Shown: piece after piece, positions 22,204 to 30,447 of the stretch | Layout: the number at the start of each line of letters is the position of its first letter | Numbering within the stretch: the stretch's first letter is position 1 | Source: Lachnospiraceae bacterium UBA1683 | GTDB taxonomy: Bacteria > Bacillota > Clostridia > Lachnospirales > Lachnospiraceae | Direction of reading: 5' to 3' | NCBI GenBank assembly: GCA_002320245.1 | Contig: DCKD01000018.1 | Span: 1-45,213 of the forward strand | Length of the DNA stretch: 45,213 nucleotides | Translations under genes and position numbers: made by a program | The notes under the pieces: model-generated | Seen by the model: only the letters and a program-made list of their open reading frames with translations | What the model was told of the DNA's origin: nothing | Databases searched by the model: none

Positions 22204-23718
22204 GTGCAGCTTTCTGGACGTAGACAGATATTCACAGACAAATTCATAATCGACAAAACGAATATTCTTGAAGTCCTCGGAGAAGCATTCTCAATCCATG
22301 AGAAGAATCGGGCAGAAATGCTATACCTGTTTGAGTATGTAAAAGGTAATCAGCCAATTTTAAAGAGAGAAAAAGAAGTTAGACCAGAAATTAATGAAAA
22401 GATTGTGGACAACATGGCTTCTGAAATTCTTGAATTCAAACTTGGTTATGAGTTTGGTTCGCCAATTACTTATGTGCAGAGAGCTAGAAGGGACATTAAG
22501 AGTAGAAATGCTCTTTTTTCTTTTATCAAAAAACTGTTCACATCGGAAGAAAGCAAGAAAGAGGATTTAAGAGTTGCTGCAATCAATGAAATGATGGTGG
22601 AGGAGTGTAAACCTGCAAAGGACTTGCAACTTGCAAAAGACGTAAAGACTTGTGGTGTCGGTTATAGACTGATTCTTCCAAAGCGATTTAAAACTTGTAC
22701 ATCAGTATTCGATTTGTTGGTGCTGAATCCAATGAATACATTCGTTGTGTATAGCAATGACGCATACAGAGAGCCGTTGCTTGGGGTTACATACTTTCCG
22801 CATATTGATGGGAGTATTACTTTTGGCTGCTACACAAAAACTTCTTATTTCAAAATTGAGATGGGAGTTGTAAACAATTTTGAACAGCAATTTATAGAAC
22901 AGGTGAATACAGTTGGCGAAATCCCGATTGTGGAATATATCAATGATTATGACCGCATGGGATGTTTTGAGCGAGTTATCCCGCTAATGGACGCATTGAA
23001 TACGGTGGATTCCGACCGGGTAAATGATATTGCTCAGCATGTTCAAAACCTTTTGTGGGGCGACAATGTAGAGATTGACAAAGAACAATATAAAGAACTC
23101 CGTGCAGAGGGAATGATTGTTACAAAATCAGAACAGGGCAGACAAGCCACTTTGAAATATTTGGAAAGTGTCCTGAATCAGTCAGAAAATCAGACATTGG
23201 TTGATTATGTAAAGCAACAGATTCTCGATATCACGAACACGCCGAGCAGGTCAGAGCTTTCCGGTGGAAGTACTGGAAGCGCAACAAATATGTCTACAGG
23301 TTGGATGTCGGCGGAGACTGACGCTAAGGAAAAAGAGCAGATATGGTCCGCATCAGAACGCAGGGAGACAGCAATTATCTTGAAAATTATCAAGACAAGT
23401 GATGAAATAGATGCTGATATTGCAGAACTGAATCTATCAGATATCGAGATTCGGTTTTCACGGTCAAGAACCTATGATTTGGCTACCAAGTGTAATTCCT
23501 TGGCAACACTTATTCACATCGGCATTGACCCATTGAGAGCAATTGAAACAGTAGGTTTATTTACAGACCCGCAGCAGGTAACGCTAGATTCCGCAGAACG
23601 AATTGATATGATTCTATTTACAAACGCAAAAACATCGCAGGAAAACGAAGACCCGTATAAAAAACGACAGCCGGATATTACAGACCAGCCGTCAAAGGTA
23701 TCGGTATCGGATGAATAA
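22204..23718 (+). CDS. Portal protein (SPP1 gp6-like)
   Basis: The portal is the dodecameric ring through which DNA enters the head. The 504-residue protein has the family pattern: an N-terminal acidic-helical part, KIVDNMASEILEFKLGYEFGSPI, YGVGY-like TCGVGYRLIL, then EIPIVEYINDYDRMGCFERVIPLMDALN and a long C-terminal helix. I choose GTG 22204 because AGGTGGTG at 22190 fits it; in-frame GTGs at 22192 and 22195 are part of that site. The position after terL and before scaffold is standard. Confidence 0.88.
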   Translation: MQLSGRRQIFTDKFIIDKTNILEVLGEAFSIHEKNRAEMLYLFEYVKGNQPILKREKEVRPEINEKIVDNMASEILEFKLGYEFGSPITYVQRARRDIKSRNALFSFIKKLFTSEESKKEDLRVAAINEMMVEECKPAKDLQLAKDVKTCGVGYRLILPKRFKTCTSVFDLLVLNPMNTFVVYSNDAYREPLLGVTYFPHIDGSITFGCYTKTSYFKIEMGVVNNFEQQFIEQVNTVGEIPIVEYINDYDRMGCFERVIPLMDALNTVDSDRVNDIAQHVQNLLWGDNVEIDKEQYKELRAEGMIVTKSEQGRQATLKYLESVLNQSENQTLVDYVKQQILDITNTPSRSELSGGSTGSATNMSTGWMSAETDAKEKEQIWSASERRETAIILKIIKTSDEIDADIAELNLSDIEIRFSRSRTYDLATKCNSLATLIHIGIDPLRAIETVGLFTDPQQVTLDSAERIDMILFTNAKTSQENEDPYKKRQPDITDQPSKVSVSDE

Positions 23719-23728
23719 TTGGTAATTT

Positions 23729-23755
23729 GAGCACTTAGAAATAGGTGCTCTTTTT
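23729..23755 (+). terminator. U-tract hairpin before the scaffold gene
   Basis: GAGCAC (23729) pairs with GTGCTC (23745), loop TTAGAAATAG, then TTTTT. A second hairpin, GAGGTT / AACCTC (23763-23780), follows directly. The scaffold ribosome site is 70 bases further, so this leader is long. Confidence 0.65.
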
Positions 23756-23862
23756 ATACAGTGAGGTTAGAGAAAACCTCGTAAAAATAATCGCATTAAA
23801 GCAGAGAAGCTTAACCGCAAATATTTTAAAGTCGGAGATGACTATAAGCGCAAGGAGGAAAT

Positions 23863-24441
23863 ATGGCAGATTTAAAAGAATTGTTAGGCGATGACTACAA
23901 AGAGGAAATGACGATTGAGGATATCAACGCAGCACTGGCAGAAAAGGAGTTTATCAGTAAGGATGCCCTTTCAGAGTATGTTCCTAAGAACATTGCAGAC
24001 AAGTATGCAACAGAAGCGGCTGATTATCGTAAAAAGTGGAAAGCTGCAAGCAGTGAGCAGGAGCAGAAAGCAATTGAAGAAACAGAACGACAGGCACGGA
24101 TGGAGGAAGAATTAAAATCTCTTCGCCGGTCAGCAAAGGTTTCTGATTACGAAAAGCAACATTTGGCGCTTAAGTATGACGAGAAAGATGCCAAGGAGAT
24201 TGCAGAGGCTCTCTATGATGGAGATATGGACACGGTATTCCGTATTCAGAAGAAACACGAAGAGGAGTTGCAGAAGTCAATCAAGGCAGACCTAATGAAG
24301 CAGATGCCAGTTCCTCCGGCTGGAAATCAGCAAAAAATAGATTATAGTAAACAAATTGCAGAGGCTCAGGCGAGTGGAAATATGGCGCTTATGGCATCAC
24401 TTATCCGTCAGCAGACCGAAGCCAATGCACAGAAACAGTAA
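23863..24441 (+). CDS. Capsid scaffolding protein
   Basis: The 192-residue acidic, helical protein starts ATG 23863 behind AAGGAGG. It has an N-terminal acidic region, a central coiled coil (about 60-100, with EQEQKAIEETERQ) and a Gln-rich C-terminus, the usual features of a scaffold. It sits between portal and major capsid, as expected. The role follows from position and composition. Confidence 0.8.
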   Translation: MADLKELLGDDYKEEMTIEDINAALAEKEFISKDALSEYVPKNIADKYATEAADYRKKWKAASSEQEQKAIEETERQARMEEELKSLRRSAKVSDYEKQHLALKYDEKDAKEIAEALYDGDMDTVFRIQKKHEEELQKSIKADLMKQMPVPPAGNQQKIDYSKQIAEAQASGNMALMASLIRQQTEANAQKQ

Positions 24442-24455
24442 AGGAGAAATTTATT

Positions 24456-25748
24456 ATGTCAGATGTATTTGCAATGAGTGGAAACACTCCAAATTATTCT
24501 GGTATGCTTTTTAACAAGGGCAATACCAAAACACCCTTCTCAACAATGATTGGTTCAAAGAGAAAGTACACAAATCACACAGAGTTCGTAACAGGACAGG
24601 AGTTCGAAACTGCGGAGGGAAGTCAGCCGGAAATTTCAGAATCAGCTTCCCTGACCGCACCGGACGCATCGGTTATTAAAAGAGAGCAGAAAACCAATGT
24701 TACACAGATTTTTCAGGAATCCGTAGGTATCTCTTATGGAAAAATGTCTAACATGGGTACATTAAATGGATTGAATGTTGCTGGTCAGCAGGCAAATCCT
24801 ATCAGTGAAGAGGATTTTCAGGTAGCTGCTAAGATGGCAAAAATCGGACAGGACATTGAGTACACATTTATTAATGGTGTATATCAGAAGTCTACTGGTG
24901 ATACTGTGGCCAATAAGTCAAGAGGTTTGCTTGAAGCAATCACTTCAAACGTTATTTCCGCTGGCGGAAAGTCACTGTCATTCCTGCTCGTATGCGAAGC
25001 ACTGAAATCCATTCAGGAATCTAACGGAGATATTACCAATATCGTGCTTGGGCTGGATTCCACAAGCAGATTGCAGTTAAATGCGGATGCGGTAGCAAAT
25101 GGTCTTACAATTGTTGAGAGCGGAAGAGATATCAATGGAATTATGGTTGATAAGGTGCTTACTCCTCTTGGAACCGTATATCTTAAGGATTTGAAATATC
25201 TTCCGGCAGGAACAACGGTATTCTTTGACCCATTTATTATGGCTCCTGTTGAACAGATGGTTCCGGGTAAAGGTAACTTCTTCATTGAAGAGCTTGCTAA
25301 GGTTGGTGCGGGTACTAAGAAGCAGATTTTTGGCCAGATTGGACTTGACCATGGACCAGAATGGTATTCCGCAAAGATTACAGGATTGTCTACTGCAATG
25401 CCTACCAATAAAGATATGGCACGCAGAGTATTCTCTATTCCAGAAACCGAAGCTACAATTGCTGAGCTTGGAAAACTGACCGTTACATCTTTAGCAGGAA
25501 CTAATACTGGTGATACAAAGATTACAGTTGCACCGGAGTTGACATCAGGCAACGCTTATAAGTATAAAGTAGCTGCAAATCCTACAATTCCTGCATATGA
25601 CGCATCCTGCACAACAGGCTATACTACATGGGATGGAAAAGCAGATATTACAGCAGCAACCGGACAGAAGATTGTCGTTGTAGAGGTTGATTCCAATAAC
25701 AAAGCTAAGAAAGCCGGAATGGCAACCGTAACTTCAAAAACAGAGTAG
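24456..25748 (+). CDS. Major capsid protein (SU10/DUF5309-like) with C-terminal added domain
   Basis: The 430-residue protein starts ATG 24456 behind AAGGAG. The core (about 1-325) has the phage SU10-type pattern: TPFSTMIG near 28, EFVTGQEFETAEGSQ near 48, REQKTNVTQIFQESVGISYG near 75, and a late FFDPFIMAPVEQM segment. From about residue 335 a Thr/Ala-rich beta domain (LGKLTVTSLAG...) of about 95 residues follows, which looks like an Ig-like decoration domain fused to the shell protein. HK97-fold assignment is by pattern. Confidence 0.82.
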   Translation: MSDVFAMSGNTPNYSGMLFNKGNTKTPFSTMIGSKRKYTNHTEFVTGQEFETAEGSQPEISESASLTAPDASVIKREQKTNVTQIFQESVGISYGKMSNMGTLNGLNVAGQQANPISEEDFQVAAKMAKIGQDIEYTFINGVYQKSTGDTVANKSRGLLEAITSNVISAGGKSLSFLLVCEALKSIQESNGDITNIVLGLDSTSRLQLNADAVANGLTIVESGRDINGIMVDKVLTPLGTVYLKDLKYLPAGTTVFFDPFIMAPVEQMVPGKGNFFIEELAKVGAGTKKQIFGQIGLDHGPEWYSAKITGLSTAMPTNKDMARRVFSIPETEATIAELGKLTVTSLAGTNTGDTKITVAPELTSGNAYKYKVAANPTIPAYDASCTTGYTTWDGKADITAATGQKIVVVEVDSNNKAKKAGMATVTSKTE

Positions 25749-25761
25749 GAGCTGATTGAGT

Positions 25762-26097
25762 ATGGAAGAGCTATTAACTGAATTACAAACTGATTTGGAA
25801 GCCGAACTTGTTTCTGAATTACATAATGATTCCGATAAGGCTCTTCTGACCTCTAAGATTAAAGGAGCTTACCGCACAGTTAAACGAAAGCGTAACTATC
25901 AAGGACACCATACACAGGAGTTTATTGATAGTGATATGCTTTCCATGTACGACATTATAAAAGAACTTGCTATGTATGATTGGAACCACGTTGGAGCCGA
26001 GGGCGAGGTTAGCCACAGCGAAAATGGTATAAATCGAACGTGGAATTCAAGAAATGATATTTTAGTGGATGTAATTCCATTTGCAACTGTATTGTAG
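25762..26097 (+). CDS. Head-tail connector (gp6-like)
   Basis: The 111-residue protein starts ATG 25762 after TAGGAGCTG. The helical pattern (LVSELHNDSDKALLTSKIKGAYRTV) and length match small gp6-type connectors that form a ring below the portal. The genes around it fit. Confidence 0.7.
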   Translation: MEELLTELQTDLEAELVSELHNDSDKALLTSKIKGAYRTVKRKRNYQGHHTQEFIDSDMLSMYDIIKELAMYDWNHVGAEGEVSHSENGINRTWNSRNDILVDVIPFATVL

Positions 26098-26141
26098 AAA
26101 GGTCTAGGTAGTTCAATTATCTCCCAACTGTGGGTTAAACA

Positions 26142-26243
26142 GTGAAGAAGATTGTGCGTGGAGCAATCCGCAGGGCGGCATTCATTAGGCGGTGGTGGGC
26201 AGAGTGCAAAAAAAGAAAGTGTGGGTTTTATGAGAAGTCTTAA
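26142..26243 (+). CDS. 33-residue Arg/Trp-rich peptide
   Basis: GTG 26142 opens a short frame: VKKIVRGAIRRAAFIRRWW and 14 more residues, overlapping the next gene's start. Such basic, Trp-rich mini-proteins recur at this place in related phages, to my memory. The small hairpin ACTGT-GGGTTAA-ACAGT precedes it. It may act through coupling only. Confidence 0.4.
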   Translation: MKKIVRGAIRRAAFIRRWWAECKKRKCGFYEKS

Positions 26244-26661
26244 GAAAAATATGCAACGCCTATACTATTCTCTCTATTCCGATGAAATCACGATTTATCA
26301 GCGTGACGAGAACGGCGAGATTGTCTATGTGGAAGTGGACGGCGAACGCATTCCCTCTATTTTTGGTGTCATGGCAGGTTATTCCGAGCCTGTTGAGTTC
26401 TATGCCAACATATCCGCTGGCAGGGGCAATTCGCAGGACGCTCCGTTTGGCAGTGACGTTGATTACACTAGAACGATTTCCACTTGCGATATGACTTGCC
26501 CGTTGGATGAGCTTTCAATTATTTGGATTGAGAGTGAACCGCAGTACAACACTGACGGTACGGTCAATGCTGACAGTGCTGATTATAAGGTTGCCGCTTA
26601 TCCGGCGAGAGGACTGTCGAGTATCGTGATTGCGATTAAGAAATTGCCGAAAGGAAGTTGA
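26230..26661 (+). CDS. Head-closure or neck protein
   Basis: The 143-residue protein starts ATG 26230; the ribosome site is weak, so coupling to the upstream mini-frame is likely. It is beta-rich (MAGYSEPVEFYANISAGRGN) with a conserved-looking SDVDYTRTISTCDM segment, as in phage stopper proteins. The assignment rests on order: connector, then stopper. Confidence 0.6.
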   Translation: MRSLKKNMQRLYYSLYSDEITIYQRDENGEIVYVEVDGERIPSIFGVMAGYSEPVEFYANISAGRGNSQDAPFGSDVDYTRTISTCDMTCPLDELSIIWIESEPQYNTDGTVNADSADYKVAAYPARGLSSIVIAIKKLPKGS

Positions 26662-26665
26662 TAAC

Positions 26666-27022
26666 ATGGAACAGATGAAAGTAAATGTTCTGGGAACAGA
26701 ATACACTGTTGAATTCGTAGAAAAGTACCCAGAGCATTTATCAGATTTTGAGGAAACAGCAGACGCATTGTGCAATTCACAGAACAGAGCAATATATGTG
26801 AAACTGAACAATGATAAGGATATGACTGAACAGGGGAAAAAGAGGTTGCATAACAAAAATCTTAGACATGAGATTATTCATGCTTTCCTTTATGAGAGTG
26901 GTTTATCAGCAAATACATATGGTCATATGGGGGCATGGGCAGAGAATGAAGAGATTGTTGATTGGTTCGCCATTCAGTCTCCGAAGATTTTTAAATTGTT
27001 TCAGCAGTTAGATATTTTGTAG
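26666..27022 (+). CDS. HExxH-motif protein in the neck-gene cluster
   Basis: The 118-residue protein starts ATG 26666 behind AAGGAAG. Near residue 73 it has RHEIIHAFLYESG, a zinc-metalloprotease HExxH helix, followed by ENEEIVDWFAIQ, where the Glu may be the third ligand. ImmA/IrrE-like proteases share this shape but usually act on repressors. It lies between head-closure and tail-completion genes, so it may instead process or shape a virion part. Catalysis is inferred from the motif only. Confidence 0.65.
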   Translation: MEQMKVNVLGTEYTVEFVEKYPEHLSDFEETADALCNSQNRAIYVKLNNDKDMTEQGKKRLHNKNLRHEIIHAFLYESGLSANTYGHMGAWAENEEIVDWFAIQSPKIFKLFQQLDIL

Positions 27023-27031
27023 GTGTGGATT

Positions 27032-27574
27032 ATGTCAAAGAAAATCAGTTTCGGACTTTCCGTAAAGGAAGTTCAGAATGCAATCAAGGAGATTCGAGAG
27101 TATAAGAACGACCTTAATCGTAAATGTGAAATTCTATGTCAACGATTATGTGCGGAGGGCATAACCATAGCACAAGCCCATATCGGCAGTAGCGGTTTCG
27201 GAAAGTACATCCACTTAGGTTCAGAAATCACACCACAGCAAGCAGGATGTCGAGCGGTGTTCTACATGGAGGACAGTCAGAAGATTGTAAGCCAGTGGCA
27301 GACGCTTGAGGGTGTGAAAAGTGCTACCGTGTCCCCATCGTTGATGTTGGAGTTCGGGGCAGGATTAAAAGCTGAGAATAAGTCGAACACTCCGGGAGTA
27401 GGAACTGGCACATTCCCCGGCGGTACGCATGGCAACGAACCGGGATGGCACTATATGGATTTGAATGGCGAGTGGCATTATTCAAGCGGTACTGCACCGA
27501 AGATGCCTATGTATTACGCTGGGAAGGAGCTACGCAATAAGGTTATAAAAATTGCTAGAGAGGTGTTTGGATAA
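27032..27574 (+). CDS. HK97 gp10-like tail-completion protein
   Basis: The 180-residue protein starts ATG 27032 behind TAGGTGTGG. It begins with a helical region (VKEVQNAIKEIREYKNDL) followed by the Gly-rich TPGVGTGTFPGGTHGN loop seen in gp10-type tail proteins. It overlaps the next gene by one base. Confidence 0.65.
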   Translation: MSKKISFGLSVKEVQNAIKEIREYKNDLNRKCEILCQRLCAEGITIAQAHIGSSGFGKYIHLGSEITPQQAGCRAVFYMEDSQKIVSQWQTLEGVKSATVSPSLMLEFGAGLKAENKSNTPGVGTGTFPGGTHGNEPGWHYMDLNGEWHYSSGTAPKMPMYYAGKELRNKVIKIAREVFG

Positions 27575-27975
27575 TGGCAGGTTTTAACTGGAACGAATTT
27601 TACACGGTACTCAAGGTCAAGTTGGAAAAGGCAATCAAGTGTACTGTCGGTCGGTATGTGACACCGAAACCAGCAGATTTCCCATACTGTGATGTGGCTA
27701 TCGGAGATAATTCCGGCGGCAACTATGATTTGTCTGGAAATGAGGGCAGTACCAATCCACTCATTGTGCTTTCAGTCTATGCGACTGGAAATCTTGCGGA
27801 CAGCACCTGCGAGAAAATCAGCAACAAGGCAAAAGAAATCATGCTGTCCTATGGTTTTCAGTGTCGTGGCGGACCGATGCCAATGACGAATGCCGCAGAC
27901 CCAAGTATTGTGAGATGGGTTGGGAGATACCAAAGAATCTTCGGGAGTGGAGATGAATTAGAACAGATACATTAA
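27574..27975 (+). CDS. Tail-terminator / minor tail protein
   Basis: The 133-residue protein starts ATG 27574. It has an alpha-beta fold pattern (LKVKLEKAIKCTVG; YCDVAIGDNSGGNYD; NPLIVLSVYATG) typical of tail terminators, which cap the tail tube. The placement before the tube protein agrees. Confidence 0.65.
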   Translation: MAGFNWNEFYTVLKVKLEKAIKCTVGRYVTPKPADFPYCDVAIGDNSGGNYDLSGNEGSTNPLIVLSVYATGNLADSTCEKISNKAKEIMLSYGFQCRGGPMPMTNAADPSIVRWVGRYQRIFGSGDELEQIH

Positions 27976-28019
27976 AGGGGTCACATTCGATACCTTTAAG
28001 ATATAGAAACAAATAACAG

Positions 28020-28100
28020 AGAGCAGAAATGCTCTTATTTTTATGTACCGGATATCGAAAGAGATATTCGCTGACCGGCGGGAGTTAGCTGGTAGAAAGG
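28020..28100 (+). promoter_or_regulatory. Two-part structured leader before the tail tube gene
   Basis: First hairpin: AGAGCA-GAAA-TGCTCT (28020-28035) and a U-tract. Second part: CC, then GGATATC-GAAAGA-GATATTC, then GCTGACCGGC with ACCGGC (28074) pairing to GCTGGT (28088). AGAAAGG, the ribosome site, follows at 28094. A very similar layout precedes the tape measure gene. Confidence 0.6.
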
Positions 28101-28109
28101 ATGGAAATT

Positions 28110-28538
28110 ATGGCAGAAGCAACAGCAAAAGCATATAGCACGATGGGTACAATGCTTGAAGTTTCAGAAGATGGGACACAGTGGACTAAATTGGTTACTA
28201 TTAAGTCGTTCCCCGCTCTAGGTGGTGCGCCGGAGCAGATAGAAGTGACGGACATGGAGGATGAGACCCAGACATTCATTCCGGGGGTTCAGTCGGTGGA
28301 TGCAATGGAGTTTGGAGCAAACTATACTCTGGAATCTTATCTGGCGGTAAAGGCAAAAGAAAATAAACCGTTAAAATATCGTATTAAACTTGGTAAGAAC
28401 GGTGTAGCCGGTACAGCAACATGGGATGGACAGCATTCGGTATATGTAAATGAAGGTGAGGTTAATGGTGCAATCGGAATGACGATTACAGTATCCCCTT
28501 CTTCAAAAGTTACGGTTGCTGCAACGCAAAGTTCGTAG
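28110..28538 (+). CDS. Major tail (tube) protein
   Basis: The 142-residue protein starts ATG 28110 (AGAAAGG 28094; ATG 28101 is too close). It has the tube-protein pattern: AKAYSTMGTMLEVSEDG, GGAPEQIEVTDMEDETQTFIPGVQ, and a beta-sandwich core. Length and position between tail terminator and chaperone genes fit. Protomers would stack as hexamers around the tape measure. Confidence 0.82.
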   Translation: MAEATAKAYSTMGTMLEVSEDGTQWTKLVTIKSFPALGGAPEQIEVTDMEDETQTFIPGVQSVDAMEFGANYTLESYLAVKAKENKPLKYRIKLGKNGVAGTATWDGQHSVYVNEGEVNGAIGMTITVSPSSKVTVAATQSS

Positions 28539-28544
28539 AGGGTG

Positions 28545-28570
28545 CAGATAGTGCATCAAAGCACTATCTG
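28545..28570 (+). promoter_or_regulatory. 10-bp perfect hairpin before the tail chaperone gene
   Basis: CAGATAGTGC-ATCAAA-GCACTATCTG is a perfect stem with a 6-base loop. No U-tract follows (TGATTAAAAATG), so it is more likely a stability or translation element than a terminator. Confidence 0.6.
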
Positions 28571-28605
28571 TGATTAAAAATGATAGGCAATAAAGGAGAA
28601 ATCAT

Positions 28606-29118
28606 ATGAATATCAAGGTGAATGGACAAGAATATAATCTGGAGTATACATTTGAAGCGGCACTTGATAAAAAGTGTGTGGACATATGCTGGTATTATTT
28701 CAGTGGAGCATACATGATGAAAGGGCAGTCATTGGAAGGCGTAGAAAATGAAACTGTTTCAAGAGTCGTTACAATTGATAAGATGATTGACGGCGTGTCA
28801 GATGTTCCTAAAATGGCACTTTATCTGTTTTACGCCGGATTGCTCGAAAATCATTCAGATGTTATCAAATCAGAAGAAGATGCGAAGATTCTCTTTAAGG
28901 CATTCCGCAAGGAAAACAGAGAGGATGAAAGAGCTACTTTTGCAGGGATGTTGAATGCAATCCGTATCCAGATGGAGAATGACGGTTTTTTCAAAGATAT
29001 CGGTCTACAGAAATTTATGGACAATATGACGGAACAGACCGAGAAGACGGAACAGACGGAGGAAATGCCGAAGACACAGCAGGATTACAAGAAGAAAGCA
29101 AGCCGTTCTACCAATTAG
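28606..29118 (+). CDS. Tail assembly chaperone, short form (gpG-like)
   Basis: The 170-residue protein starts ATG 28606 behind AAAGGAG. It is helical, with a beta-rich start (MNIKVNGQEYNLEYTFEAALD) and a Thr/Glu-rich tail. This is the usual gene before the tape measure; the chaperones coat the tape measure during tail assembly. A -1 slippery site lies at 28986, 127 bases before the stop codon. Confidence 0.75.
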   Translation: MNIKVNGQEYNLEYTFEAALDKKCVDICWYYFSGAYMMKGQSLEGVENETVSRVVTIDKMIDGVSDVPKMALYLFYAGLLENHSDVIKSEEDAKILFKAFRKENREDERATFAGMLNAIRIQMENDGFFKDIGLQKFMDNMTEQTEKTEQTEEMPKTQQDYKKKASRSTN

Positions 29119-29429
29119 TAACAGAAGAGTTCCTTCCATATGCTCTGATTTACGGTGTTTCATACGAGCTGTTCTGGCATTTGAATCCAAAGAAGCTAGA
29201 ACCGTTCAAAATGGCTTATCAAAAGAGGTTAGAGCAGGCAGATTACAACGCGTGGTTACAAGGAAATTATATCCGAGATGCAATCGGAAGTTGTCTGATG
29301 GATAAGAAATATAAGTATCCGAAACAGCCATACAGCATGAATAAAACAGAGGGGGACGGACTCTCCGAGGAAGAGCAATTTCTACTGTGGATTGATGCAT
29401 ATAATCGAAAATACGATGGCGAGAATTAG
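28606..29429 (+). CDS. Tail assembly chaperone, frameshift product (gpGT-like)
   Basis: After a -1 shift at 28986-28992 the reading frame stays open without stops from there to 29429. It encodes ESKPFYQLVTEEFLPYALIYG then WHLNPKKLEPFKMAYQKR, typical of the T part of gpGT in phages of this group. The T part has no good start of its own (TTG 29181 is late), so it is probably made only by frameshifting. Confidence 0.7.
28986..28992 (+). other. Programmed -1 frameshift slippery heptamer
   Basis: T-TTT-TTC fits the X-XXY-YYZ rule in the gpG frame (codons GGT TTT TTC AAA), the kind used for tail chaperones. It is the only canonical heptamer I see in the overlap. Efficiency and any downstream stimulator are not known. 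Confidence 0.6.
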
Positions 29430-29438
29430 GAATACCGC

Positions 29439-29467
29439 TTTACCATAATCTTTTAAAGTGGTATAAT
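29439..29467 (+). promoter_or_regulatory. Promoter of the zinc-ribbon pair
   Basis: TTTACC (29439), a 17-base spacer and TGG-TATAAT (29459-29467) form an extended -10 promoter, 25 bases before the ATG at 29492. It makes the pair independent of the late operon. Confidence 0.7.
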
Positions 29468-29478
29468 ACTTTCAAAAA

Positions 29479-29645
29479 GGCAGGTGTTCCTATGTTTTGT
29501 GTACAGTGTGGATTTAAAATTGAAGATGGATATAAGTTCTGCCCGAATTGCGGAGCAAAGGTCGTCTCCGTACAAGATGATACTCAGCAGAAACATGAGA
29601 TTCCCCGCGGAGAGCTGGATAAGATTGCGGATAAGATATTTTGGA
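29479..29645 (+). repeat. 167-bp tandem duplicate, copy 1
   Basis: It is nearly identical to 29967-30133 (constant offset of 488 bases), covering the ribosome site, start codon and first about 50 codons of the two zinc-ribbon genes. Only a handful of base differences are visible. Confidence 0.85.
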
Positions 29646-29962
29646 ATGCACCACAGGATACTATTGGATGCGCGAAGCATTTATCTATGGATACTGGATT
29701 AGAAAAAAGGGAAGCGCAAAGAATGATGAACGATAGGTATAGAGAATGGAAGCTCGGGAAAAAAAACGGAAAATATCCAGATACAGAATATTGTCCATGT
29801 TGTGCATCAAAAAACATAGAATACTATCATAAGCCGGGAATTTTTATTACAAGGCAATCATCAGCGTTTAAAAGCGTAATGATTAGCAGTCAAACTGATG
29901 GCGTGGATATGATGAAATGTCAAAGATGTGGTCACAAATGGGTTCCCAAGAAAAGAAGATAA
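29492..29962 (+). CDS. Zinc-ribbon protein A
   Basis: The 156-residue protein starts ATG 29492 behind GGCAGGTG. The N-terminus is a zinc ribbon (MFCVQCGFK...FCPNCG), followed by a helical middle and a second zinc ribbon at the C-terminus (YCPCCASKN...CQRCGHKW). It likely binds nucleic acid or a protein. Its first 50 codons are duplicated in the next gene. Own promoter at 29439. Confidence 0.75.
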   Translation: MFCVQCGFKIEDGYKFCPNCGAKVVSVQDDTQQKHEIPRGELDKIADKIFWNAPQDTIGCAKHLSMDTGLEKREAQRMMNDRYREWKLGKKNGKYPDTEYCPCCASKNIEYYHKPGIFITRQSSAFKSVMISSQTDGVDMMKCQRCGHKWVPKKRR

Positions 29963-29966
29963 TTAT

Positions 29967-30133
29967 GGCAGGTATTCCTATGTTTTGTGTACAGTGTGGA
30001 TTTAAAATTGAAGATGGATATAAGTTCTGCCCGAATTGCGGCACGAAGGTCGTCTCCGTACAAGATGATACGCAGCAGAAACATGAGATTCCCAGTGGAG
30101 AGCTGGATAAGATTGCGGATGATATATTTTGGA
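29967..30133 (+). repeat. 167-bp tandem duplicate, copy 2
   Basis: Second copy of 29479-29645, at the start of the next zinc-ribbon gene. Unequal crossing over or gene conversion between the two is likely. Confidence 0.85.
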
Positions 30134-30426
30134 GAGACCCGAGGGTTACCATATCAAATATTTCAAAATTGCAGAAAGCGGCTAAAATAGATGCAAGTAT
30201 AGCAAAGATAATGTTACAGGAGCGCGCAAAAGAGTTTAAAAGAGGTGTGGACAAAAGAATCTGTCCAAGATGTGGTTCGCGAGACATAGTTATTCATAGA
30301 AATCCAGATACTGCTATGACAATTTCTTTTTCTGAGGGAATATATCATACCGCGAAATATAACTCAGGTAAAGTACATGGAGAGTGTTTCAATTGCGGAA
30401 ACAAGTGGAAAGCAAAATTGATTTAA
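29980..30426 (+). CDS. Zinc-ribbon protein B (paralogue of A)
   Basis: The 148-residue protein starts ATG 29980 behind GGCAGGTATT. It shares the first about 50 residues with protein A almost exactly, then has a different middle and another C-terminal zinc ribbon (ICPRCGSRD...CFNCGNKW). This keeps one shared head and swaps the rest, as in specificity variants. A terminator follows at 30448. Confidence 0.75.
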   Translation: MFCVQCGFKIEDGYKFCPNCGTKVVSVQDDTQQKHEIPSGELDKIADDIFWRDPRVTISNISKLQKAAKIDASIAKIMLQERAKEFKRGVDKRICPRCGSRDIVIHRNPDTAMTISFSEGIYHTAKYNSGKVHGECFNCGNKWKAKLI

Positions 30427-30447
30427 ATTAATAGAGATATAGGTTAA

